A stretch of DNA of 64,000 nt, taken from assembly GCF_003947415.1 (NCBI RefSeq), contig NZ_QHKL01000003.1, positions 434,001 to 498,000 of the forward strand, given 5' to 3'. The notes below the pieces were generated by a model, which was not told the origin of the DNA, did no database searches, and worked only from the letters and a program-made list of their open reading frames with translations. A program made the position numbers and the translations under genes. Below are positions 1 to 8,191 of the stretch, piece by piece (position 1 is the first letter of the stretch; every line of letters begins with the position of its first letter). The stretch comes from Amycolatopsis sp. WAC 01376 (GTDB taxonomy: Bacteria; Actinomycetota; Actinomycetes; Mycobacteriales; Pseudonocardiaceae).

Positions 1-114
1 GTCATTTCCGCCTGTCTGGCCTACGCCGTCGACAACGGGTTGACCGATGGCGTTTTCGGTGGGCTGACCGGCAGCGAACGGCGCCGTCTGATTCGCGTCG
101 GCAGTGCCGCCTGA
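1..114 (+). CDS. C-terminal end of an unidentified protein (partial)
   Basis: An open frame runs in from the left edge and ends at TGA 112-114, giving 37 residues ending RLIRVGSAA. The codon pattern is coding-like (G/C third positions). The fragment has no motif I can assign. It is followed by a strong hairpin at 168-200, which supports a real gene end here. The function cannot be judged from this fragment. Confidence 0.6.
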   Translation, partial: VISACLAYAVDNGLTDGVFGGLTGSERRRLIRVGSAA

Positions 115-167
115 AACCACTTGATCGCGTTACCGAATTTCCACCGTAGTTCTTCGCGCGCGAAAAA

Positions 168-200
168 AGAGGGGCCCGGTTCGGCGAACCGGGCCCCTCT
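168..200. terminator. Bidirectional hairpin terminator
   Basis: A near-continuous inverted repeat has 16-bp arms beginning AGAGGGGCCCGG. It is preceded on the plus strand by a run of A, which becomes a T-tract for the minus strand. It sits between the convergent ends of the partial plus-strand gene (114) and the MFS gene (211) and can serve both. Confidence 0.8.
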
Positions 201-210
201 GTCGTGGTGG

Positions 211-1773
211 TCAGGCGACGGTCTCCTCGGCCAGCCGCTCGTTACCCGACTGGGTCTTGAGCGGCTTGTGCTTGAGGAAGGCGACGGCGACGACGACCAG
301 CAGCGCGATCGGTGCGCTGATCAGGAACAACTCGCTGGTCGCGTCCCCGTAGGCCTCGCGGACGACGTTCGCGACCGGCTCGGGCAACGTGGCGATGTTC
401 GGCACCGCGCCACCCTCGCCGCCACCGGGCAGCGGTCCGAGCTTCTCGCTCATCAGCGCGACGACCCGGTTCGCGAGCACCGCGCCCAGCGCGCTCACCC
501 CGATGGAGCCGCCGAGGCTGCGGAAGAACGACAGCGTGGAGGTCGCCGTGCCGAGGTCGTGCGCGTCGACGTCGTTCTGCGCCACCAGGACCAGGTTCTG
601 CATCAGCATGCCGACGCCGACCCCGAGCACCACCATGAACGCGCTGAGCACGACGAGGTTCGTGTGGGCGTCGAGCGTCCCCAGCAGGGCAAGGCCCGCG
701 GTCATCAGCACCGAGCCGAGCAGCAGGTGGCTCTTCCACTTGCCCGTCCGGCTGATCAGCTGGCCCGAGACCGTCGACGAGACGAGGAGGCCGAAGATCA
801 TCGGCAGGCTCAGGAGCCCGGCCACCGTCGGCGACTTGCCGAGCGACAGCTGGAAGTACTGCGAAAGGAACACCGTCCCGCCGAACATCGCGACACCGAC
901 GAGGAAACTCGCGAGGGTGGTCAGGGTGACCGTGTGGTTGCGGAACAGGCTCAGCGGCAAGATCGGCTCTGCCACCTTCGACTCGACGTAGACGGCGAGG
1001 GCGAGGATGACCACACCGGCGGTCACCAGGCCGGCCGTCCACCACGAGCCCCACGCGAACTGGTGCCCGGCCAGCGAGGACCACACCAGCAGCGTCGAGA
1101 CACCGGCCATGATCAGGAACGCGCCGAGGTAGTCGACCTTCACGTCACGTTTGATCGTCGGCAGGTTCAAGGTGCGCTGCAGGAGCAGGATCGCGGCGAT
1201 CGCGAACGGGACCCCGAGGAAGAAGCACCAGCGCCAGCCGAGCCACGACGTGTCCACCATGAGGCCGCCGATCAGCGGGCCCGCGATGGTACCGACGGCG
1301 AACACGGCACCGAAGATCCCCGAGTACTTCCCGAGTTCACGCGGCGAAACGATGGCCGCCATGATCACCTGCGCGAGCGCGGTGAGCCCGCCCGCGCCGA
1401 TGCCCTGCGCGACCCGGCTGCCGATCAGGAGCTCGATGTTGCCCGCGAAACCGGCGACCAGCGAACCGACCACGAACAGCCCGAGTGACAGCTGGATCAG
1501 CAGTTTCTTGTTGTACAGGTCGGAAAGTTTGCCCCAGAGCGGAACCGTCGCGGTCATCGCGAGCAGCTCGGTGGTGACCACCCAGGTGTAGGAGGACTGC
1601 GAGCCGCCGAGTTCGGACACGATCCGCGGCAGCGCGTTCGCGACCACCGTCGAGGCGAGGATGGCGACGAACATGCCCATCATCAGCCCCGACATGGCTT
1701 CGAGGACCTGTTTGCGGCCCATCGCGCCCGGCGGCGCGTCCGGTTCTCGCGGTTCGGTCGTGGATACGGACAT
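211..1773 (-). CDS. MFS drug-efflux transporter, DHA2/EmrB-QacA type
   Basis: A 520-residue integral membrane protein, the size expected for the 14-helix DHA2 drug:H+ antiporters. Visible family traits are an N-terminal helix followed by LPRIVSELGG and WVVTTELLAMTATVPLWGKL, then the loop LYNKKLLIQ, and a late motif LGVGVGMLMQNLVLVAQN. The start is the ATG at 1773, preceded on the minus strand by AAGGGGGACC; the open frame extends further upstream but has no coding character there. It lies 38 nt downstream of a co-oriented tetR gene, so the pair is probably an inducible efflux operon. The substrate cannot be read from the sequence. Confidence 0.88.
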   Translation of the reverse strand: MSVSTTEPREPDAPPGAMGRKQVLEAMSGLMMGMFVAILASTVVANALPRIVSELGGSQSSYTWVVTTELLAMTATVPLWGKLSDLYNKKLLIQLSLGLFVVGSLVAGFAGNIELLIGSRVAQGIGAGGLTALAQVIMAAIVSPRELGKYSGIFGAVFAVGTIAGPLIGGLMVDTSWLGWRWCFFLGVPFAIAAILLLQRTLNLPTIKRDVKVDYLGAFLIMAGVSTLLVWSSLAGHQFAWGSWWTAGLVTAGVVILALAVYVESKVAEPILPLSLFRNHTVTLTTLASFLVGVAMFGGTVFLSQYFQLSLGKSPTVAGLLSLPMIFGLLVSSTVSGQLISRTGKWKSHLLLGSVLMTAGLALLGTLDAHTNLVVLSAFMVVLGVGVGMLMQNLVLVAQNDVDAHDLGTATSTLSFFRSLGGSIGVSALGAVLANRVVALMSEKLGPLPGGGEGGAVPNIATLPEPVANVVREAYGDATSELFLISAPIALLVVVAVAFLKHKPLKTQSGNERLAEETVA

Positions 1774-1811
1774 GGTGGTCCCCCTTCGTGTTCCTGTGCT
1801 GCCGGGCGCGG

Positions 1812-2438
1812 TCAGCGCGCGCGGCCGCCGGGCTCCGGGAGCCCGGCGAGAAGTGTTTCGACGGCTTCGTCCAGCAGATCGAGCGCGGACACCCGGCCGT
1901 CCTGCTGGTACCAGAGGATGAGCGCGGCGTTGATCGCGCCGCCGAGCGCGGACAGCAGCAACGTCGGGTAGAGATCGGCCTTGGAGTCCATGCCGACGCG
2001 GCGCGCGATCGCCTCGATCGTCTGCTCTGCGGTGTCGTGATTCATGGCCACCGCTCGCGAATGCAGCGTGGCGTTCTCGTGGATCGCCTTCATCCGGCCG
2101 AGCCACTCTTCGCGGTTCTCGTCGATGTGGGCGAATTCCTCCTTCAGCGCATCGACGAAAGCGCGTGGAGCGCTGACTTCCTTCGGTGTGGCGAGGAATC
2201 GTTCAATGGTGCGCTGTGACCGCTCGGCGGTGTCGGCGTGGGCGATGACGACAGCGTCCTCTTTGGACGCGAAGTAGTTGAAGAACGTACGCGGTGAGAC
2301 CCCCGCCGCCGCGCTGATGTCCTCGACCGTCACCTGGTCCAGACCGCGTTCGGCGACGAGCCGGACGGCGGTGGTCGCCAGCGCGCGGTGGGTTTCCAGC
2401 CGCTTGCGCTCGCGGAGACCTTTGACGGGTTCGGGCAT
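1812..2438 (-). CDS. TetR-family regulator of the adjacent MFS pump
   Basis: A 208-residue TetR/AcrR-type repressor. The N-terminal helix-turn-helix is clear (VTVEDISAAAGVSPRTFFNY, about residues 35-54) and ends in the usual F-N-Y-F-x-S-K-E-D element. The C-terminal ligand domain is family-typical in length but not in a specific subfamily. The start is ATG 2438. The gene is first in a tetR-MFS operon, and a perfect 7-bp inverted repeat lies 31 nt upstream (2469-2484), between it and the divergent dprE2-like gene. Autorepression and control of the pump are likely by analogy; control of the divergent reductase is possible. Confidence 0.9.
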   Translation of the reverse strand: MPEPVKGLRERKRLETHRALATTAVRLVAERGLDQVTVEDISAAAGVSPRTFFNYFASKEDAVVIAHADTAERSQRTIERFLATPKEVSAPRAFVDALKEEFAHIDENREEWLGRMKAIHENATLHSRAVAMNHDTAEQTIEAIARRVGMDSKADLYPTLLLSALGGAINAALILWYQQDGRVSALDLLDEAVETLLAGLPEPGGRAR

Positions 2439-2468
2439 GGACACCACGATACGCCCAAAGATGCAGAG

Positions 2469-2484
2469 ACTGCAAAATTGCAGT
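2469..2484. promoter_or_regulatory. Probable TetR operator
   Basis: ACTGCAA-AA-TTGCAGT is a perfect 7-bp inverted repeat with a 2-nt centre. It lies in the 100-bp gap between tetR (start 2438) and the divergent dprE2-like gene (start 2539). A further TGCA half-site lies just to its left. Confidence 0.6.
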
Positions 2485-2538
2485 TTGTGAACCGTGCCAC
2501 TGCCGGGCGGCGACGAGCCGCCTGGCAGACTGCGTCCC

Positions 2539-3282
2539 GTGAGCGGAACGGTGCTGGTACTGGGCGGACGCAGCGAAATCGGCCTCGCGGTCGCGGAGCG
2601 GCTCGCCAAGGGCGGGGCGCGCCGGATGGTGCTGGCCGCGCGACGGAGCGGGGACCTCGGCACGGAGTCCGAGCGGCTGCTGGCCGCGGGAGCGGAGACC
2701 GTCGACGTCGCCGAGTTCGACGCCGACGACCTCGCGGGCCACGGTCCGTTCCTCAAAAAGGTCGTCGCCGAGCACGGACCGCTCGATGTCGTCGTCACCG
2801 CCTTCGGGATCCTTGGCGACCAGGCGCTCGCCGAGGCCGACGCCGGCCACGCCGTCGCGATCGTGCACACCGACTATGTGGCTCACGTGAGTGTGCTGAC
2901 ACATGTGGCCAATGTGCTTCGTGAGCAAGGAAGCGGAAGCCTCGTGGTGTTCTCGTCCGTCGCCGGGGTGCGGGTCCGGCGGGCGAACTACGTCTACGGA
3001 TCGGCGAAAGCGGGCCTCGACGGCTTCGCGAGCGGGCTGGCCGACGCCCTGCACGGCACCGGCGTGCACCTTCTCCTCGTGCGGCCCGGGTTCGTCATCG
3101 GCCGGATGACCGAGGGGATGGCGCCCGCGCCGTTCTCGAGCACCCCCGACCAGGTCGCCGACGCGACGGTCGCCGCGCTCCGGAAACGCCGGGATACGGT
3201 GTGGGTCCCGGGACTGCTGAGGCTGGTGTTCGCGGTGATGCGCATGGTGCCGCGCGCGATCTGGCGCCGGATGCCCCGCTAG
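2539..3282 (+). CDS. dprE2: DprE2-like SDR reductase (decaprenylphospho-2-keto-ribose reductase family)
   Basis: A 247-residue short-chain dehydrogenase. It has the glycine-rich start VLVLGGRSEIGLAVAERL, an S-S-x-A-G segment and the catalytic YGSAKAG motif within VRRANYVYGSAKAGLDGF, and ends in the basic tail IWRRMPR. These segments closely resemble mycobacterial DprE2, which reduces decaprenyl-phospho-2-keto-ribose to the arabinose donor for the cell wall. The start GTG 2539 fits the family N-terminus; the frame is open further upstream but has no family match there. No dprE1 oxidase or arabinosyltransferase is nearby, so this may be a stand-alone or paralogous copy. It is transcribed divergently from tetR/MFS. 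Confidence 0.78.
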   Translation: MSGTVLVLGGRSEIGLAVAERLAKGGARRMVLAARRSGDLGTESERLLAAGAETVDVAEFDADDLAGHGPFLKKVVAEHGPLDVVVTAFGILGDQALAEADAGHAVAIVHTDYVAHVSVLTHVANVLREQGSGSLVVFSSVAGVRVRRANYVYGSAKAGLDGFASGLADALHGTGVHLLLVRPGFVIGRMTEGMAPAPFSSTPDQVADATVAALRKRRDTVWVPGLLRLVFAVMRMVPRAIWRRMPR

Positions 3283-3457
3283 GAAAGCGCTGCGCGGTCG
3301 GTCCGGCACTCCGTGTCGCGATCGATTGTCTGCTTGATCACTTCGGCTGGTCCGAACGGGCTTTAAGACCTGCCTATGACACGTTTCTCAGGTAATTCCC
3401 AGCTAACGCGGTGATCCTCGATCGCGGGGGATCATTCACGGAAGCGGGGAGAAGGTC

Positions 3458-4654
3458 GTGCTGCTCACGTCGCGAGGACGGCGGATCGGCGGCCGCGTCG
3501 CACTGGGCCTGGTGTCGACGGCCGTTCTGGGGATCACGGGTTTCGCGTGGACGCAGTTGAGCCGTTTGGACGACGCGATCGTCACGGCCGACGTGATCGC
3601 GCCCTCCGCGCAGGTGCCCGACGGCCCGGCGGGCGAGCCGCTGAAGGTGGCGCAGAACATCCTGCTCGTCGGAATCGACTCGCGGACCGACTCCAACGGG
3701 AATCCGTTGCCGCAGAACGTCCTTGACGCGTTGCACGCCGGCAGCGACGACGACGGCGGCGACACCACCGACACGATGATCGTGGTCCACATCCCGGCGG
3801 GCGGAGCGGGCGCGACAGCCATCTCCATCCCGCGTGATTCCTATGTGGACATCGCGGGCGGATTCGGCAAGCACAAGATCAACTCGGCGTACAGTCGCGG
3901 CAAGAACGCCGCGATGAACACCCTGCGCGCTCAGGGCTTGAGCGGTCCGCAGCTCGAGGTCAAGGCCAACGAAGCGGGCGCCAAACTCACGATCCAGACG
4001 ATCGAGCAGTTCACCGGGCTTTCGATCAACCACTACGCGGCGGTCAACCTGGCCGGTTTCTCCGCGCTGAGCGAAGCCGTCGGCGGTGTCGAGGTCTGTC
4101 TCAACGCACCGGTGCAGGACAAGTTCTCCGGGGCATCGTTCCCGGCGGGCAAACAGTTGCTTTCCGGGCCGCAGGCGCTCGCATTCGTCCGGCAACGGCA
4201 CGGGCTGCCCAGCGACCTGGACCGCATCGCGCGGCAACAGGCGTTCCTTTCGAGTATGGCCAAGACCGTCCTCGACGCCGGGACGTTCACCGATCCCTCC
4301 AGGCTCAGCGCACTGGTCGGCGCGATCCAGGGTTCGGTCGTACTCGACCGCGGCTGGGATGTGATCGGCTTCGCGCAACAGCTGCGGGGGATGAGCTCGG
4401 GGGCGCTGAAGTTCCAGACCATCCCCGTCCAGAGCCTTTCCCTGCCGACGCCGTCCGACGGCGACGCGGTCAAGGTCGACCCGGCCGAGGTGAAGGCGTT
4501 CGTGAAGTCCGCGCTGACGTCGACGAGTGCCGCCGCGGTGGGGGAGCCGACCGGGGGGATCGGGATCAAGCCGGTGGCGGCCACGTCTTCGGTCGCCGCT
4601 CCGCCTTCGTCGAAGTCTTCCGCGCCGCCCGAGATGGCCGGCTGCGTGAACTGA
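3458..4654 (+). CDS. LytR-CpsA-Psr (LCP) family cell-wall ligase
   Basis: A 398-residue membrane-anchored extracellular enzyme. A single N-terminal membrane segment (about residues 11-31) is followed by the LCP domain, with VAQNILLVGIDSR, DTTDTMIVVHIP, the AISIPRDSYVDI arginine motif and KINSAYSRG. LCP proteins transfer polyprenyl-phosphate-linked glycopolymers such as arabinogalactan or teichoic acids onto peptidoglycan. The tail (about 350-398) is Ser/Pro/Ala-rich and low complexity. The start is GTG 3458 with GGGGAGAAGG just upstream. It is monocistronic; the next 600 bp hold repeats and a pseudogene remnant. Confidence 0.88.
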   Translation: MLLTSRGRRIGGRVALGLVSTAVLGITGFAWTQLSRLDDAIVTADVIAPSAQVPDGPAGEPLKVAQNILLVGIDSRTDSNGNPLPQNVLDALHAGSDDDGGDTTDTMIVVHIPAGGAGATAISIPRDSYVDIAGGFGKHKINSAYSRGKNAAMNTLRAQGLSGPQLEVKANEAGAKLTIQTIEQFTGLSINHYAAVNLAGFSALSEAVGGVEVCLNAPVQDKFSGASFPAGKQLLSGPQALAFVRQRHGLPSDLDRIARQQAFLSSMAKTVLDAGTFTDPSRLSALVGAIQGSVVLDRGWDVIGFAQQLRGMSSGALKFQTIPVQSLSLPTPSDGDAVKVDPAEVKAFVKSALTSTSAAAVGEPTGGIGIKPVAATSSVAAPPSSKSSAPPEMAGCVN

Positions 4655-4721
4655 GCGGTCAGACGGAGCTGCGGGCATGGCGAGGGGCCCGTCGCCGGTG
4701 TGGCTGGCGGGCTCCTCGGGT

Positions 4722-4856
4722 TCAGCGGTGGTGGAGGGTGTTGCGGCGGGGTTTTCGGAGTGGATCTCGGTATTGGGGTGGGATGAACTCCGGTAACCCA
4801 TCGGCGGCCATCCGGACTTGCCAATCACCGTGGTGGAAACCGCAGAGCAGCAGGAG
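4722..4856 (-). pseudogene. Remnant of the 3' end of a DUF222/HNH gene
   Basis: The minus strand encodes a near copy of the last residues of the neighbouring HNH protein (LLCGFHH, then GDWQVRMAADGLPEFIPPQ and the tail to a stop at 4722). It lacks the five residues R-L-I-H-H, consistent with a 15-bp deletion between CACCAC direct repeats. The downstream terminator hairpin is duplicated too (4680-4719 versus 5220-5259). Homology stops near 4856, where the sequence becomes unrelated. The duplicated block is about 4673-4860, against 5213-5415 in the intact gene. Confidence 0.8.
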
Positions 4857-4992
4857 GTCTTCATGTTCTCTTGCGGTGGGGACTGTGTGGATTTTGGTGC
4901 GTTGGATGACCAGAAATCCACACAGTCGTGCGTGATCGGTCCGGTCACGCGGGACGCTTCTGTGGGGGATTTCTGTTGGCTCGGGATCGTCG

Positions 4993-5047
4993 TTCCGTGA
5001 AGGCCTCCTTGAGGGACTCTGGGTCCCTCAAGGGGGCCTTCACGGAA
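4993..5047. repeat. 55-bp hairpin element (family A, GTGAAGGCC type)
   Basis: Inverted repeat with outer arm GTGAAGGCC and inner TTGAGGGAC; the pairing extends two bases beyond the unit on each side. One G-T wobble interrupts the stem. It is nearly identical to the elements at 8126 and 37385. It lies in the gene-poor stretch 4857-5219, which otherwise contains only two more such elements. Confidence 0.85.
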
Positions 5048-5084
5048 CGGGAAATCTCGGTGGCACCGGCGGGTCGGAACTTGA

Positions 5085-5139
5085 GCGCGTGAAGGGGTCC
5101 TTTCCTCGGCTGAGCCGAGGGAAGGGGTCCTTCACGCGT
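5085..5139. repeat. 55-bp hairpin element (family A, CCTCGGCTGAG type)
   Basis: Outer arms CGCGTGAAGG and CCTTCACGCG enclose the perfect inner palindrome CCTCGGCTGAGCCGAGG. GGGGTCC appears in the same orientation on both sides, creating a small internal bulge. A degenerate relative is at 37280. Confidence 0.8.
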
Positions 5140-5145
5140 TCCCGG

Positions 5146-5200
5146 GTACGTGAAGGACCCCTTCCTATACCTAGGCGCAAGGAAGGGGTCCTTCATGTAC
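5146..5200. repeat. 55-bp hairpin element (family A, TACCTAGGCGCA loop)
   Basis: The arms are GTAC, then TGAAGGACCCCTTCC, and their complement. The loop contains TACCTAGGCGCA, shared exactly with the element at 13107 and with one change at 37218. It begins 7 bp after the previous element ends, so the three elements here are closely spaced. Confidence 0.85.
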
Positions 5201-5219
5201 TTCAAGTCCGCTGGGCATG

Positions 5220-5259
5220 CCGAGGGGCCCGTCGCCGGTGCGGCTGGCGGGCTCCTCGG
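5220..5259 (-). terminator. Terminator of the HNH gene
   Basis: A GC-rich imperfect hairpin (CCGAGG arms with GCCCG inner pairs) lies immediately downstream of the HNH stop codon at 5261. A second copy follows the pseudogene remnant at 4680-4719. Confidence 0.6.
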
Positions 5260-5260
5260 G

Positions 5261-6514
5261 TCACACGTGGTGCAGGGTGTTGCGCCGGGGTTTTCGGAGC
5301 GGATCTCGGTATTGAGGCGGGATGAACTCCGGTAACCCATCGGCGGCCATCCGGACTTCCCAATCACCGTGGTGGATCAGCCGATGGTGGAAACCGCAGA
5401 GCAGCACGAGATTCCGGAGGTCGGTGGGGCCTCCGTCTGCCCAGTGGTGAATGTGGTGTGCGTGGCAGTTCTTGGGCCGCCGGTGGCAGCCGGGGAAGGC
5501 GCAGCCGCCGTCGCGGATGTTGAGGGCGCGTCTCTGGCCGGGGGTGACGAACCGCCTCAACCGTCCCACATCGAGGGGTTCCCCGGCGGCGCTCATCACG
5601 ACCGGGAGCATCAGACAGTCGCAGGCCGCCAGGCGGGCCTCGCGAGCGGTCATCGTGCCGACGAAGTCCAAGCAGGCGGTGCCGAGACCGGATTTGAGTT
5701 CGTCGAGTCCGATGGTGACATGCAGCAGGGTGCGGTAGCCGCTGGTGCCCGGCTGGTCGGGGCACGCGATCGCCAAGTCCAGGATGTCGACCCAGGCATC
5801 ACCCATGCGTTCGCATTTCATCCGCAGATCGGCCTGGCCGAACTCGTCCACCGGCCGCGGCGCCGCGTGCGCCTCCAAAGCCGCCGCGGTGCGGGCACCC
5901 GTCTCGTCATCGAGAAGACCGGTGAGCTTCCAGAACCCGTCCTTGCGGCGTTCCAGGGTGATCTCGCGGCGCGGTTCCTTGGGTTCAGGATCCTTCGGTT
6001 CATTGCCGTCGGGGTCGAGCCACGCGAGCAGGTTCGCTTCGGCGTCGGCGAGTTGGCGGGGTCCGGCGTCGCGGGCGAGGTCGGCGAGGATCTTCTCCGC
6101 ACTCGCCCGATCCTCAACAGAGGTATCGGCGGGGAGCTTCTTCAAGATCTCCAGGATCTGGTCGATCCGCTCATCCCCGACAAGCCCCTCGGCGGCGACA
6201 GCGGCGGTGGCGGGCGCGACAGGCGGAACCTCCGTGCCGTCCAAGGTCCGCGTGGGGTTCAGGGCGATGGCCCGGTTCACCACCGCACCCGCCTCACTAA
6301 CCGACAATCCCGCTATATCAGCGAACCAGTTCGCCGTGCGGCCATAGCCGTACAAGTCTTTGACACCACGAGACTCGATCTCCGCCAAGAACTGCCCCAG
6401 TCCGGCGGTGGCCATCCTGATCACCTGCAAAGACTGCTGCACGCCCTGGGCAAGCTCCAGCTTGCCAGCGCGCCACAACTCCTGCGGCAACTCGGGAAGA
6501 AAGGTCTCGGACAC
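5261..6514 (-). CDS. DUF222 / HNH endonuclease, 13E12 repeat family, with LexA box
   Basis: A 417-residue protein of the actinobacterial 13E12/DUF222 family. The long helical DUF222 region is followed by a C-terminal HNH nuclease module starting near residue 335 (CAFPGCHRRP, then CHAHHIHHWADGG, NLVLLCGFHH). Both cysteine pairs and the HNH histidines are present, so the nuclease looks intact. I chose GTG 6514 over ATG 6568 because a perfect SOS box (6539-6552) lies between the two, making transcription from within the longer frame likely. Family members are multicopy, and some mycobacterial copies are LexA-controlled; their biological role is unsettled. A broken tandem copy of the 3' end lies just downstream. 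Confidence 0.85.
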   Translation of the reverse strand: MSETFLPELPQELWRAGKLELAQGVQQSLQVIRMATAGLGQFLAEIESRGVKDLYGYGRTANWFADIAGLSVSEAGAVVNRAIALNPTRTLDGTEVPPVAPATAAVAAEGLVGDERIDQILEILKKLPADTSVEDRASAEKILADLARDAGPRQLADAEANLLAWLDPDGNEPKDPEPKEPRREITLERRKDGFWKLTGLLDDETGARTAAALEAHAAPRPVDEFGQADLRMKCERMGDAWVDILDLAIACPDQPGTSGYRTLLHVTIGLDELKSGLGTACLDFVGTMTAREARLAACDCLMLPVVMSAAGEPLDVGRLRRFVTPGQRRALNIRDGGCAFPGCHRRPKNCHAHHIHHWADGGPTDLRNLVLLCGFHHRLIHHGDWEVRMAADGLPEFIPPQYRDPLRKPRRNTLHHV

Positions 6515-6538
6515 CCCACAAGAATACCGCAAAACAAT

Positions 6539-6552
6539 CGAACAAGCGTTCG
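6539..6552. promoter_or_regulatory. LexA (SOS) box upstream of the HNH gene
   Basis: CGAACAAGCGTTCG matches the Gram-positive/mycobacterial LexA consensus CGAAC-N4-GTTCG at all ten defined positions. It lies 24 nt upstream of the chosen GTG start of the HNH gene and far from the divergent metallopeptidase start (6737). Confidence 0.75.
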
Positions 6553-6736
6553 TAATTTTAAGCGACAATCAGCGAGTCCATTTACCACTCCCGGGTGATT
6601 TGGGCGCAGGTCGAGGAAGCAATTAGTCACCTACTTGCGAACGCCAGCCCGAGCCCGCCCAAGATTCTTTTGAACCGCACCGAACCGCCGTCCGTGTAGA
6701 GGACGTCGGAAACCACGGGAGACGGGGGATCGTGTG

Positions 6737-8122
6737 ATGAAGTGTCGGTCTGCCTGGATGATTCTGCTGAGCCTCTGCCTCACCGCTTGCACCGGGACCG
6801 TGGGCGGAGTGGCGCAACCGGTGGATCCCACCCTGGTCGCCGGCCTCGAGATCACCGACGGCCCCAGCGGTCTCAAGCCCGGCGTGCTCGACGCCGGTCT
6901 CCCTGTCGACGGTGGTGACGGCGGGGAGATCGACAGGCTCGCGGCCAACGCGGTCGCCGACGTCCAGCGGTACTGGCGGGAGCATCTGCCCGCGGTGTTC
7001 AAGCGCGACTTCCGGCCGCTGGCGAGCCTCGTCTCCTACGATTCGGCCGGTCGCGGCCGGAAGATCTGCGGCACCTCGACGGCCGGGTTGGTGAACGCCT
7101 TCTACTGTGCCGGGCAGGACGTCGTCGCCTGGGATCGCGGCGAACTGCTGCCGATGCTCAACGACTCCATCGGGCAGGCGGCGGTGATGGCTGTGCTCGC
7201 CCACGAGATCGGCCACGCCGTCCAGTTCCGGCTGGGGCTGCCCGCCGCGACGCCGTCGATCGTCAAGGAGCAGCAGGCCGATTGTTACACCGGGTCGTAT
7301 CTCCGTTGGGTCGCCGAGGGTAAGTCGCCGATGTTCCAGGTCTCCACCGGCCGCGGGCTGAACGAGGTGCTCACGGCGCTGTTTCAGATCCGCGATTCCG
7401 CCGGCGTGGCTTTCGACGACGACAGCGCGCACGGCAACGCGTTCGATCGGGTGTCCGCGTTTCAGTTCGGGTTCACCGACGGGCCCGCCCGATGCGCCGA
7501 GATCGACGAGCGGGAAGTCGAAGGCCGTAGTACCCAAGGCGCGGCCGACGAGCGGGCCGCGGCGGAGAACGTCCGCCTCGACGACCGTCAGGCCTTGGCC
7601 GACCTCACCACCAGTTTGCGGCAGGCTTTCCGCCTCGCGGCCGCCCCGCCGACGCTCACCACCGGAGCGGCTTGCGGCGTGACGGCCGAGGACGCGCTCG
7701 CGTCGTACTGCTCGGAGTCCAACCAGATCAACCTCGACCTCGACGGCCTCGTCCGGATCGGCACCCCGCCGCGCAGGGGACGGCAGGGCGGCATCGGTGA
7801 CTTCGCCGCGTTCGCGGAGGTCGCGTCGCGTTACACGCTCGCGGTCCAGCAGGAGGGCGGCTTCCGGCTCGACGGTCCGGTGGCCGCGCAGCGGACGGCC
7901 TGTCTCACCGGTTTCTGGGCGTCGACCATCGTGGACGGCGGGGCGCTCACGTTGTCACCGGGCGACCTCGACGAGGCGATCGCCGAGATGCTGACGCGGA
8001 ACAGCCTGATCGCGGCGGACGTCCGGGGCCGGACACTTCCGGCGGGCTTCGCCAGGGTCGCCGCCTTCCGCGATGGCTTCTCCTCCGGAAGCCAAAGCAC
8101 CTGCGGTGACAAGTACCGCTAG
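6737..8122 (+). CDS. Lipoprotein zinc metallopeptidase (YpfJ-like, neutral)
   Basis: A 461-residue exported lipoprotein. The signal sequence ends in the lipobox LTAC (cysteine near residue 18). A zinc-protease motif HEIGHAVQF is followed by the downstream glutamate region EQQADCYTGSYLRWV, the layout of the putative neutral zinc metallopeptidase family. Many paired cysteines in the C-terminal half suggest disulfides. ATG 6737 follows GACGGGGGATC; GTG 6734 immediately before it is an equally open alternative. Substrates are unknown. It is transcribed divergently from the HNH gene and ends 3 nt before a 55-bp hairpin that likely terminates it. Confidence 0.82.
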   Translation: MKCRSAWMILLSLCLTACTGTVGGVAQPVDPTLVAGLEITDGPSGLKPGVLDAGLPVDGGDGGEIDRLAANAVADVQRYWREHLPAVFKRDFRPLASLVSYDSAGRGRKICGTSTAGLVNAFYCAGQDVVAWDRGELLPMLNDSIGQAAVMAVLAHEIGHAVQFRLGLPAATPSIVKEQQADCYTGSYLRWVAEGKSPMFQVSTGRGLNEVLTALFQIRDSAGVAFDDDSAHGNAFDRVSAFQFGFTDGPARCAEIDEREVEGRSTQGAADERAAAENVRLDDRQALADLTTSLRQAFRLAAAPPTLTTGAACGVTAEDALASYCSESNQINLDLDGLVRIGTPPRRGRQGGIGDFAAFAEVASRYTLAVQQEGGFRLDGPVAAQRTACLTGFWASTIVDGGALTLSPGDLDEAIAEMLTRNSLIAADVRGRTLPAGFARVAAFRDGFSSGSQSTCGDKYR

Positions 8123-8125
8123 CAA

Positions 8126-8180
8126 GTCCGTGAAGGCCTCCTTGAGGGACCCTGGGTCCCTCAAGGAGGCCTTCACGGAC
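8126..8180. repeat. 55-bp hairpin element (family A), perfect arms
   Basis: Two perfectly complementary 25-nt arms beginning GTCCGTGAAGGCCTCC surround a 5-nt loop CCTGG. It occupies the whole gap between two convergent genes (ends 8122 and 8192), so it is well placed as a bidirectional terminator. The sequence is almost identical to 37385-37439. Confidence 0.9.
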
Positions 8181-8191
8181 AGGCGGTCAGG

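Noticed and set aside
121..1488. A 455-codon plus-strand frame opposite the MFS gene
   Set aside because: It runs through the terminator hairpin and is rich in Arg/Asp/Gln as typical antisense translations are; the minus-strand transporter is unambiguous.
4993..5200. Possible CRISPR array from three closely spaced repeats
   Set aside because: The repeats are hairpins of different sequence, spacers are 7-37 bp and irregular, and there are no cas genes.
4945..5367. A 140-codon minus-strand frame through the repeat region
   Set aside because: It is built from hairpin repeats and an out-of-frame reading of the HNH tail, with no independent coding evidence.
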